Of a stretch of 18,056 nucleotides of DNA, positions 1 to 5,840 are shown in pieces. Origin of the DNA: an uncultured Ruminococcus sp. (GTDB lineage Bacteria; Bacillota; Clostridia; Oscillospirales; CAG-272); the NCBI GenBank assembly GCA_900551005.1, contig URUL01000036.1, positions 1 to 18,056 on the forward strand, written 5' to 3'. Within the stretch, counting starts at the first letter, position 1. Every line of letters begins with the position of its first letter. Position numbers and translations under genes: made by a program. Below the pieces are notes generated by a model. The model searched no databases. It was not told where the DNA came from and saw only the letters and a program-made list of their open reading frames with translations.

Positions 1-31
1 AGTGACAGACAAAAACACCTATTCTTTGCAT
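1..31 (-). CDS. hdrA: HdrA-like flavoprotein subunit, N-terminal 10 codons only (runs off the window)
   Basis: Reading the minus strand from an ATG at 31 gives MQRIGVFVCH before the window ends. This matches the characteristic HdrA opening (I-G-V-F-V-C-H-C-G), the start of the FAD- and iron-sulfur-containing subunit of heterodisulfide-reductase-type complexes. An AGGAG ribosome site at 41-45 lies 9 bases upstream of the ATG. The start lies 17 bases beyond the hdrC stop, as expected for co-transcription. In the family, HdrA carries the flavin that accepts or bifurcates electrons and passes them to HdrC and HdrB. The call rests on only ten residues plus the hdrB-hdrC context, so it is good but not certain. 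Confidence 0.7.
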   Translation of the reverse strand, partial: MQRIGVFVCH

Positions 32-48
32 AGCCTGTCTCTCCTCTC

Positions 49-441
49 TTATTTCGAATATTTGCGCATCGCGGAAACAATCGCCTGCTGCGGCATATCA
101 TCATCCAAAAGCGCGGGAATATCATCTGAGTTCAAATGATTGGCACCCTTTTCACGTATTGCGAGAAGGCGGATAGCCTCGATGAGCTTTGCGGGTTCAA
201 CGCTGCGGGGGCATCTGTCCACACATGCAAAGCAGGAAAGGCACTTATAAACCGAACTTGACTTCATCAGTGTATCGATATCGCCTGTCTCCACCATATA
301 TACAAACTGATGAGGATGATACTCCATCTCATCGTATGAAGGGCATGTACCTGAGCATTTGCCGCAACGCATACATTTTAAGGGATTTACTCCGCTCATG
401 CGAAGCACCTGCTCCTCGCGGAGCTTATTCTTATTCTGCAT
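49..441 (-). CDS. hdrC: HdrC-like double [4Fe-4S] ferredoxin subunit
   Basis: A 130-residue cytoplasmic protein with two classical CX2CX2CX3C(P) cluster motifs: C23/C26/C29/C33 and C67/C70/C73/C77. The order and spacing fit HdrC, the subunit that relays electrons between HdrA (flavin) and HdrB (CCG-domain catalytic subunit). It is shorter than many HdrC proteins but contains both cluster domains plus a short helical tail, so it looks complete. Its ATG at 441 overlaps the end of hdrB by 11 bases, and hdrA begins 17 bases after its stop, so the three are translationally close and probably coupled. No transmembrane segment is visible, so this is the soluble type. An iron-sulfur subunit of another CCG-domain reductase (for example a fumarate reductase) is the main alternative. 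Confidence 0.85.
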   Translation of the reverse strand: MQNKNKLREEQVLRMSGVNPLKCMRCGKCSGTCPSYDEMEYHPHQFVYMVETGDIDTLMKSSSVYKCLSCFACVDRCPRSVEPAKLIEAIRLLAIREKGANHLNSDDIPALLDDDMPQQAIVSAMRKYSK

Positions 442-1232
442 GGTATTCCTCCTTTACGCCGAGAGCCTCTGCAAGAAGCTCGGTAAAATAGATCACGGGA
501 ATATCGCTTCCGCTCTTTACGAGATTGTATTTGCAAAGCGGACATGCCGTCACCATCATATCTGCTCCGAAAGACACAGCACTCTCGGAAACAGCATTTG
601 ATTTTCTCTTTGCCTGCTCTGCATCCTCCAGCACGACGTATCCGCCGCAGCACTCGTTTCTCATGGGATAGATGACAGGCTCCGCACCGAGCGCGCGGAT
701 AAAATCTTCCATGATGCGGGGATTTTCCGGATCGTCAAAATCCATTACCTTTGAGGGACGAAGAAGCATACAGCCGTAATATGCGGCGATCTTCTTCCCT
801 TTCAGAGGATTTATCACGGCCTCCTTTACCTTATCAAAGCCGACAACATCGCGCAGAAGCTCGAGATAGTGATATACCTCCGTTTCTCCATTGTAGGGTG
901 CTGTCGGATCCTTATCCTGAGACATATAAAGGTTCACCTTGGCGGCGAAATCCGCATCGGTCTTCATCGCGTGGTTTGTCTGCTTTATAACATTATGGCA
1001 AGCCGAACACACCGTAACAAGCGGCTCTCCCGCGTCTCTTGCGGAAGCGAGCGCACGCACGCTCGAGAGCTTTGTGGCGATCTCGTCTCTCGCAGAAACG
1101 AAAACACCGCCACTGCCAATCCTTGACCTCACAAAGCTCGATTCCGAGCTTTTGTGCGCAGAGCCGCGCATAAAGGTCGAGATCCTTTGCCTTTGTACGG
1201 AGAGTACAGCCGGGAAAATAACTGACTTTCAT
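431..1232 (-). pseudogene. hdrB: HdrB-like CCG-domain subunit, frameshifted at its first CC cluster motif
   Basis: The N-terminal part (ATG at 1232, MKVSYFPGCTLRTKAKDLDL, good GGAGGT site 5 bases upstream) and the rest (GGVFVSARDEIATKL onward to the stop at 431) lie in different frames that meet near 1108-1113. HdrB-type proteins have two CX31-39CCX35-36CXXC repeats that bind non-cubane [4Fe-4S] clusters. Here the first Cys (PGC), both CXXC pairs (CSAC, CPLC) and the second CCG (NECCGG) are present, but the first CC is missing precisely at the frame break. The coding strand reads CAGTGGCGGTG where an intact gene would read about CAG TGC TGC GGC GGT G. The simplest account is loss of 5 bases. 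It may be a real mutation or a sequence error. The internal ATG at 1171 in the second frame only encodes an antisense-like leader and is not a plausible start. Partner genes hdrC and hdrA follow directly. Confidence 0.8.
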
Positions 1233-1257
1233 TTTTTACCTCCGATAAACCGTATTA

Positions 1258-2634
1258 TCAGACCATCTCTTCGGGATGGAATACCTCGTCGAATTTTTCA
1301 GCCGTAAGGAAACCGAGTTCAACACAGGCTTCCTTCAGAGAAATATTGTCATGATATGCCTTCTTTGCCGTCTTTGCCGCGTTTTCATATCCGATATAGG
1401 GATTGAGCGCGGTAACAAGCATGAGAGAATTGTGCAGATTGTGATACATTTTCTCTCTATTTGCGGTGATACCTACGGCACAGTTGTTATTGAAGGAAAC
1501 GATTGCCTCCGCCAGCAGACGTGCCGACTGGAGAAAATTGTATGCAGCGACGGGCATAAATACATTCAGCTCGAAATTGCCCTGAGAAGCCGCCATACCT
1601 ACGGCAACGTCATTGCCCATAACCTGAACGGCAACCATCGTTACCGCTTCGCACTGCGTGGGATTTACCTTGCCCGGCATGATGGATGAGCCCGGCTCGT
1701 TCTCGGGAATGTGAATCTCTCCGAGACCGTCACGCGGACCGCTGGCAAGCCAGCGCACATCGTTTGCTATCTTCATCATGTCGCAGGCAGTCGCTTTGAT
1801 CGCACCATGGGCGAATACAAGCTCGTCCTTGGACGTAAGTGCATGGAACTTGTTTTCCGCCGTAACAAAAGGCTTGCCTGTAAGAGCGGCAACCTTGGCA
1901 GCCACAAGCTCGGAAAAGCCCTTCGGTGCATTGAGTCCCGTTCCTACAGCCGTACCGCCGAGAGCAAGCTCGTGCAGAGGCTTTACCGCCATGCGGAGCA
2001 GCTCGGCATCGCGCTCGAGACTGCTTCTCCAGCCCGAGATCTCCTGGCTGAATTTTATCGGCGTAGCGTCCTGAAGATGCGTTCTTCCCGATTTTACGAT
2101 GTCTTTATTCTCATCCTCGAGGCGCCTGAAAGTAGCTGTCAAGAGCTCTATCGCCGGAAGAAGCTTGTCCTCTATCGCGATAACGGCGGAAATGTGCATT
2201 GCCGTCGGAAAGGTATCATTGGAAGACTGGCTCATATTGATGTCATCATTCGGATGGCAGAGCTTCTCTCCTGCTATCTGATTGGCACGGTTGGCGATAA
2301 CTTCATTGGCATTCATATTGGACTGAGTACCCGAGCCTGTCTGCCAGACGACAAGCGGGAAATTGTCATTGAGCTTGCCTGCGATAACCTCATCGCATGC
2401 CGCACAGATCGCCTCCAGCTTCTTTGCCGTCATCTTCTCGGGCTTCAGCTCGGAATTTGCGAGAGCCGCCGCCTTTTTCAGTATGCCGAAGGCATGCGTT
2501 ATCTCTCGGGGCATCGTTTCGATATCGACGCCTATTTTAAAATTCTCATGGCTTCTCTGAGTCTGTGCCGCCCAAAGCTTGTCGGCAGGCACCTTCATTT
2601 CGCCCATCGAGTCGTGTTCTATACGATATTCCAT
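1258..2634 (-). CDS. fumC: Class II fumarate hydratase
   Basis: A 458-residue class II (iron-free, homotetrameric) fumarase interconverting L-malate and fumarate. Visible family blocks are MSQSSNDTFPTAMH, SGRTHLQDATPI and the aspartase/fumarase superfamily signature GSSIMPGKVNP, all intact, and the length is normal. I place the start at the ATG at 2634 (MEYRIEHDS) rather than ten codons upstream at 2664. The downstream ATG has AAGGAG at 2644-2649 with a 9-base spacer, whereas the longer form would overlap the end of mdh. The gene follows mdh by 19 bases and precedes hdrB by 25 bases, so malate made by the upstream enzyme is the obvious substrate. Aspartase is a related alternative, but the neighbouring malate dehydrogenase favours fumarase. 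Confidence 0.95.
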   Translation of the reverse strand: MEYRIEHDSMGEMKVPADKLWAAQTQRSHENFKIGVDIETMPREITHAFGILKKAAALANSELKPEKMTAKKLEAICAACDEVIAGKLNDNFPLVVWQTGSGTQSNMNANEVIANRANQIAGEKLCHPNDDINMSQSSNDTFPTAMHISAVIAIEDKLLPAIELLTATFRRLEDENKDIVKSGRTHLQDATPIKFSQEISGWRSSLERDAELLRMAVKPLHELALGGTAVGTGLNAPKGFSELVAAKVAALTGKPFVTAENKFHALTSKDELVFAHGAIKATACDMMKIANDVRWLASGPRDGLGEIHIPENEPGSSIMPGKVNPTQCEAVTMVAVQVMGNDVAVGMAASQGNFELNVFMPVAAYNFLQSARLLAEAIVSFNNNCAVGITANREKMYHNLHNSLMLVTALNPYIGYENAAKTAKKAYHDNISLKEACVELGFLTAEKFDEVFHPEEMV

Positions 2635-2653
2635 CTTTGATCGCTCCTTAAGC

Positions 2654-3598
2654 TTAAATATCAAGATTATTTATGACATCCTTCAGCATGCCCGCGCTGT
2701 GATGAAGCAGTGCGACCTCTTCATCGGTGAGAGGAACATTTACCTTTCCGCGGACGCCGCCGTTACCGACAAGCGTAAGCGTGCTGAGGCAAACGTCTTC
2801 TATGCCGTATTCTCCGTGCATGAGTGTCGAAACAGTCATCGTTGTGTCAAGACCGCCGAGCAGGCACTTGCAGATGTGGCAAACGGAAACCGAAACGGCA
2901 TAGAAGGTAGCGCCCTTGCGTGCGATAACTCTGCCGCCGGATTTTCTTACGTACTGCGCTACCTCTTCGGGATCAAGTTCGGGACGCTCAATGCCGGGAG
3001 TGGTGATCAGCTTGCCGCAATCCTTGATCGGCACATTGGAAATATTGGCAACAGACCACGGGATGAAGGAAGAATCGCCATGTTCGCCGAAAACGTAAGC
3101 GTGAACATTGCTCTGATTGATATTGTAATACTCAGAAAGTCTCGCGCGCAGACGTGCCGTATCGAGAATCGTGCCGGAGCCTATGATATGGCTCTCGGGA
3201 ATATCGGAAAACTTGTGGAACGTATAGGTAAGAATATCTACGGGATTGCTTACGATAATATACACGGCATTCGGTGCATATTTTGTAATCTCGGGAATGA
3301 TGCCCTTCATGATGTTTACATTTGTCTGCGCAAGATCAAGTCTTGTTTGACCGGGCTTTCTTGCGATGCCCGATGTGATAATAACGATATCCGAATCTGC
3401 CGCATCGCGGTAATCTCCTGCATAGACGGAGCATCCGCTGCAAAATGGTGTGCCCTGTCTTATATCGAGAGCCTCGCCGAGTGCCTTTTCGCTGTTGATG
3501 TCGATCATGACGATCTCTGAGGCGATCCCCATAACTGTAAGCGTATACGCAATGGTGGAACCTACGCTTCCGGTTCCGATAATGGAAATTTTGTTCAT
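2654..3598 (-). CDS. mdh: Malate dehydrogenase of the lactate-dehydrogenase-like family
   Basis: A 314-residue NAD-dependent 2-hydroxyacid dehydrogenase. It has a Rossmann GTGSVGS motif at 8-14, the acidic residue D33 typical of NAD preference, SNPVD at 117-121, and a catalytic pair D147 (LDTARLR) and H173 (GEHGDSS). The substrate-discriminating loop reads GIARKPGQTRLDL. R80 occupies the position that is Gln in L-lactate dehydrogenases and Arg in malate dehydrogenases, pointing to oxaloacetate/malate as substrate. The rest of the loop (TRLDL) still looks lactate-dehydrogenase-like, so automated annotation may call it ldh. It is the first gene of the mdh-fumC-hdrBCA operon, with AGGAG 9 bases before the ATG and a promoter about 80-105 bases upstream. 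Adjacent fumC strongly supports the malate role. Confidence 0.85.
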   Translation of the reverse strand: MNKISIIGTGSVGSTIAYTLTVMGIASEIVMIDINSEKALGEALDIRQGTPFCSGCSVYAGDYRDAADSDIVIITSGIARKPGQTRLDLAQTNVNIMKGIIPEITKYAPNAVYIIVSNPVDILTYTFHKFSDIPESHIIGSGTILDTARLRARLSEYYNINQSNVHAYVFGEHGDSSFIPWSVANISNVPIKDCGKLITTPGIERPELDPEEVAQYVRKSGGRVIARKGATFYAVSVSVCHICKCLLGGLDTTMTVSTLMHGEYGIEDVCLSTLTLVGNGGVRGKVNVPLTDEEVALLHHSAGMLKDVINNLDI

Positions 3599-3675
3599 AA
3601 CTTTTTTCTCCTGTTAAGTTTTTTCAACCGTTGATTTTTGCTGTACATAATGATAGTAGTATTACTTACGTATAC

Positions 3676-3704
3676 ATTTTATCACAACTTGTCGAATTTG
3701 TAAA
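3676..3704 (-). promoter_or_regulatory. Probable sigma-A promoter of the mdh-fumC-hdrBCA operon
   Basis: On the minus strand TTTACA (3704-3699) and TAAAAT (3681-3676) are separated by 17 bases, each one mismatch from the vegetative consensus. A second overlapping candidate, TTGTGA-17-TAATAC, lies slightly downstream. The position, about 80 bases before the mdh ATG, is suitable. The assignment is by eye only. Confidence 0.6.
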
Positions 3705-3994
3705 GTGCGGTTTTTTTATATCGGTTATATATATATCGATATATGTAGGAGCTATACAAAAAAAACATCGGAAAGTCCAGTGATATCAAGCGGATTTTCT
3801 TTTGCGGCATGAGAATTTTTTGTGCCTTTTACAGCCTGCCAAGCAAAAGAAAAATGAAATAATTTCAAAAACAACATGCCGGTTCCATAAGTTCCAAAAA
3901 TAAAATCATACATGAAAATTTTGCCCTGCCAAAGTGCGCTCAGCGCCTCGGCTCTGTCAGCGCACAGACTTCATGCACGCCCGCCACACCTTTA
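3705..3994. other. Intergenic, AT-rich, no gene; contains an inverted repeat and a short palindrome
   Basis: No credible reading frame was found. It contains the AT-rich palindrome ATATATCGATATAT at 3731-3744, upstream of the mdh promoter, which could be an operator but is low complexity. It also contains a perfect 11-base inverted repeat TTTTCTTTTGC / GCAAAAGAAAA (3795-3805 and 3843-3853), extended inward by GGCA/TGCC with a two-base bulge. A 7-base inverted repeat GTGCGCT / AGCGCAC lies at 3934-3965. Confidence 0.5.
3795..3853. repeat. Perfect 11-bp inverted repeat with long loop
   Basis: Arms TTTTCTTTTGC (3795-3805) and GCAAAAGAAAA (3843-3853) are exactly complementary, and the inner GGCA/TGCC adds four more pairs after a bulge. 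It lies between the hairpin element downstream of sdaAA and the mdh promoter. It could be a weak terminator or a transcript 3'-end structure. No function is demonstrated. Confidence 0.5.
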
Positions 3995-4205
3995 TATGCG
4001 GAAGGAGTTCAAAAGAGGAAAGCTTTCCTCTTTTTGTCCTTTTCGTACTTTTCGGACAGGCGAAAAGTACCTTTACTTATTGTTACTTTTCGGACAAGCG
4101 AAAAGTACCTTTTACTTATTGTTACTTTTCGGACAAGCGAAAAGTACATTATGCTTTTTGGTACTTTTGATCCCGCAAAAGTACGATAAACATAATGTAC
4201 TTTTC
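3995..4205 (-). repeat. Hairpin-rich modular repeat element, copy A (four hairpin units)
   Basis: The first 114 bases (3995-4108) match positions 18043-17930 on the opposite strand with 6 differences by eye. Structure on the plus strand: a 24-base palindrome (4011-4034, arms AAAAGAGGAA), then hairpins sharing TACTTTTCG / CGAAAAGTA arms with a 6-base GACARG loop at 4045-4070, 4084-4107 and 4123-4146, spaced 38-39 bases. A diverged fourth (4161-4184, arms GTACTTTTG) is nested inside a perfect 15-bp inverted repeat (4139-4153 / 4191-4205). The end next to the sdaAA stop is the hairpin-array end, and the array may act as the transcript end of the sda operon. Reading frames here encode only repeat-derived strings and are not counted as genes. 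Confidence 0.85.
4139..4205 (-). terminator. Nested stem-loop just after sdaAA, possible terminator
   Basis: A 15-bp perfect stem (GAAAAGTACATTATG and its complement) encloses a second 9-bp stem. It begins 12 bases past the sdaAA stop in the direction of transcription. The distal arm carries TTTTC but there is no long U tract, so it may be a terminator or an RNA-stabilising 3' structure. Confidence 0.45.
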
Positions 4206-4217
4206 ATTCTTTTTTCA

Positions 4218-5108
4218 TTATTGCTTGCATCCGTCGCACGATGCGCATTTCGGTTTGCGGTCACGAACGCTCTTTGCCGCTGCCATACCGCCGAGCGCCG
4301 TTTCGCGCAGCTGATATGGGATACTCTTGCCCACGCTCAGCATGGCTTCTATGACCTCGTCAAAAGGCACGAGCACTTTCCCGCCTGTAGCAAGCGATAT
4401 CTCCGCACAGATGACGGCATTGGCAACACCCATGGCATTTCTCTTCTGGCAGGGAGCTTCCACAAGTCCGCAGATAGGGTCGCATACAAGTCCGAGGATA
4501 TTGGCTATCGCATCGCCTGCGGCGGCAAGACATTCGCGCGGAGTCCCGCCGAAAAGCTCGCAAAGCGCCGATGCCGCCATAGCCGAGGCTGTTCCCACCT
4601 CTGCCTGACATCCGCCCTCCGCTCCCGAAATGCTTGCGTTCCGTGCCGTGATATAGCCTATCGCACCGGCATTGAAGAGTGCCGCGATAAGCTCGTCCTC
4701 CGAAAAGCCGTAAAGCTCCGACGCGGCGACGAGTATGCCCGGCAGCACACCCGAAGCGCCTGCCGTAGGCGCCGCGACGATCCTTCCCATCGAGGCATTT
4801 ACCTCGAGCACACCCATGGCATATGCGGAAGCAAGTGAGGAAAGCCCCGCAAGAGAGCCTCTCTCCTTTATCCTTTTCAGCATGGCAGCGCTTTCTCCGC
4901 CGATAAATCCTCCCAGCATTTCTCTTTTGTTATTTCCCGCCTCCGCCACACTTTCGCGCATGACGTCAAGCGAACGCTTCATCTGCACCTTGATCTCTTC
5001 ACGCGTCCTACCCGAAATCTCCGTCTCGCGCCTGAGCATGGCTTCGGAAATTTTTATATTTTCTCTGTCACATATTTCAAGCAGTGAACTTGCATTTATA
5101 AAATTCAT
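4218..5108 (-). CDS. sdaAA: L-serine dehydratase, iron-sulfur-dependent, alpha subunit
   Basis: A 296-residue catalytic subunit of the oxygen-sensitive L-serine ammonia-lyase (L-serine to pyruvate plus ammonia). The [4Fe-4S] ligand cysteines are recognisable as C167 (GAEGGCQAEVG), C209 (VCDPIC) and C220 (APCQKRN). Their 42- and 11-residue spacing matches the family. SVAEAGNNK and APTAGASGVLPG blocks are also present. Extra cysteines occur at C213 and in a C-terminal tail (C288, C291, C294, CX2CX2C), whose role is unclear. The ATG overlaps the sdaAB stop by 4 bases (ATGA), indicating translational coupling of the two halves. It is the last gene of the long minus-strand run and is followed immediately by the hairpin element. 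Pyruvate production from serine is a common catabolic and serine-detoxifying step in anaerobes. Confidence 0.96.
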   Translation of the reverse strand: MNFINASSLLEICDRENIKISEAMLRRETEISGRTREEIKVQMKRSLDVMRESVAEAGNNKREMLGGFIGGESAAMLKRIKERGSLAGLSSLASAYAMGVLEVNASMGRIVAAPTAGASGVLPGILVAASELYGFSEDELIAALFNAGAIGYITARNASISGAEGGCQAEVGTASAMAASALCELFGGTPRECLAAAGDAIANILGLVCDPICGLVEAPCQKRNAMGVANAVICAEISLATGGKVLVPFDEVIEAMLSVGKSIPYQLRETALGGMAAAKSVRDRKPKCASCDGCKQ

Positions 5109-5788
5109 TTTCCCGCCTCCGCCGTCAGATATTTTACCGAGCGGATATTCCTTTTCTTTTTCAGCTCCGAAATGACGCTCTCATCCGCATCACCGTCTAT
5201 TTCTATAACAGAATAAGCATTCGTGCCCTTTTCCTCACGGTATACGCGCATATAGGCTATATTGATCGCCTTTTCCTCAAGCACGGAGCATATATCGGCA
5301 AGAACGCCCGGCTTATCATACTGTGAAATAAAGAGCGCGTTGTATTCTCCCGTAAATTCTATTTTCACGGAATTTATCATGACGATCTTTATATTCCCGC
5401 CTCCGACAGAACAGCCGCGCACACTTGTTTTTTCACCGGCTTCGTTTTCCATGAAGATATCAACGGTATTCGGATGCAGTTCCGGCATATTTTCCCCGCA
5501 GATATCAAAGCTGAAATCCAGCCCTGCCTCGCGCGCCAGCATAAACGAATCGCGTATGCGATAATCGCCCGTATCGAAGCCGAGCATGCCCGCCACGAGT
5601 GCGCGGTCTGTACCGTGTCCGGAATATGTTTTGGCAAATGAACCGTACAGACGGAAAACCGCCTTTTTTACATTGCCGCCCGCGATCTTCCGTGCCGTCT
5701 GTGCTATGCGCAGCGCTCCTGCAGTATGCGAGCTGGACGGTCCTATCATCACAGGCCCGATGATATCAAATACGCTTATTTCCTTCAT
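5105..5788 (-). CDS. sdaAB: L-serine dehydratase, iron-sulfur-dependent, beta subunit
   Basis: A 227-residue partner of the alpha subunit. The N-terminal block ISVFDIIGPVMIGPSSSHTAG is the conserved serine dehydratase beta motif. A C-terminal ACT domain (about residues 150-225, YDKPGVLADICSVLEEKAINI then VIEID) is typical of the two-subunit Firmicute enzymes and may sense serine. A GAAGGA ribosome site precedes the ATG, and that whole segment is duplicated just upstream (5789-5840). The gene starts 46 bases after the murA stop, so it may be transcribed with the envelope genes, although no functional link is obvious. Length is typical. Confidence 0.95.
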   Translation of the reverse strand: MKEISVFDIIGPVMIGPSSSHTAGALRIAQTARKIAGGNVKKAVFRLYGSFAKTYSGHGTDRALVAGMLGFDTGDYRIRDSFMLAREAGLDFSFDICGENMPELHPNTVDIFMENEAGEKTSVRGCSVGGGNIKIVMINSVKIEFTGEYNALFISQYDKPGVLADICSVLEEKAINIAYMRVYREEKGTNAYSVIEIDGDADESVISELKKKRNIRSVKYLTAEAGK

Positions 5789-5840
5789 TTTTGCAGTCCT
5801 TCTTTAATTATATGTTTTGCAGTCCTTCTCTAAATTATAT
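5789..5840 (-). repeat. Tandem duplication of the ribosome-binding segment before sdaAB
   Basis: Two 25-26 base copies (5789-5813 and 5815-5840) differ by a one-base indel and one neighbouring base. On the minus strand each reads ATATAATT..., then GAAGGACTGCAAAA. The upstream copy includes the murA stop codon region and the downstream copy carries the functional ribosome site of sdaAB. The result is two tandem GAAGGA sites before one ATG. Confidence 0.8.

Noticed and set aside
1081..1171. Programmed frameshift or internal start rescuing hdrB
   Set aside because: There is no slippery heptamer or stimulatory site, and any frameshift product would still lack the CC ligands. The internal ATG leader is meaningless sequence.
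1711..2640. 309-codon plus frame antisense to fumC, and similar long plus frames opposite mdh and murA
   Set aside because: They are codon-bias shadows of strongly conserved minus-strand genes, with no domain signatures or ribosome sites.
3731..3744. ATATATCGATATAT palindrome as an mdh operator
   Set aside because: It is a low-complexity AT alternation that arises easily by chance; kept only as a note in the intergenic entry.
4045..4184. Possible CRISPR array
   Set aside because: Units are palindromic hairpins separated by near-identical AT-rich linkers, not unique spacers, and no cas gene is present.
3912..4838. Long plus-strand frame over the repeat and antisense to sdaAA
   Set aside because: Its translation is repeat-derived strings (YLLLLFGQAKST repeated) and then the antisense of a well-conserved gene; no ribosome site or domain.
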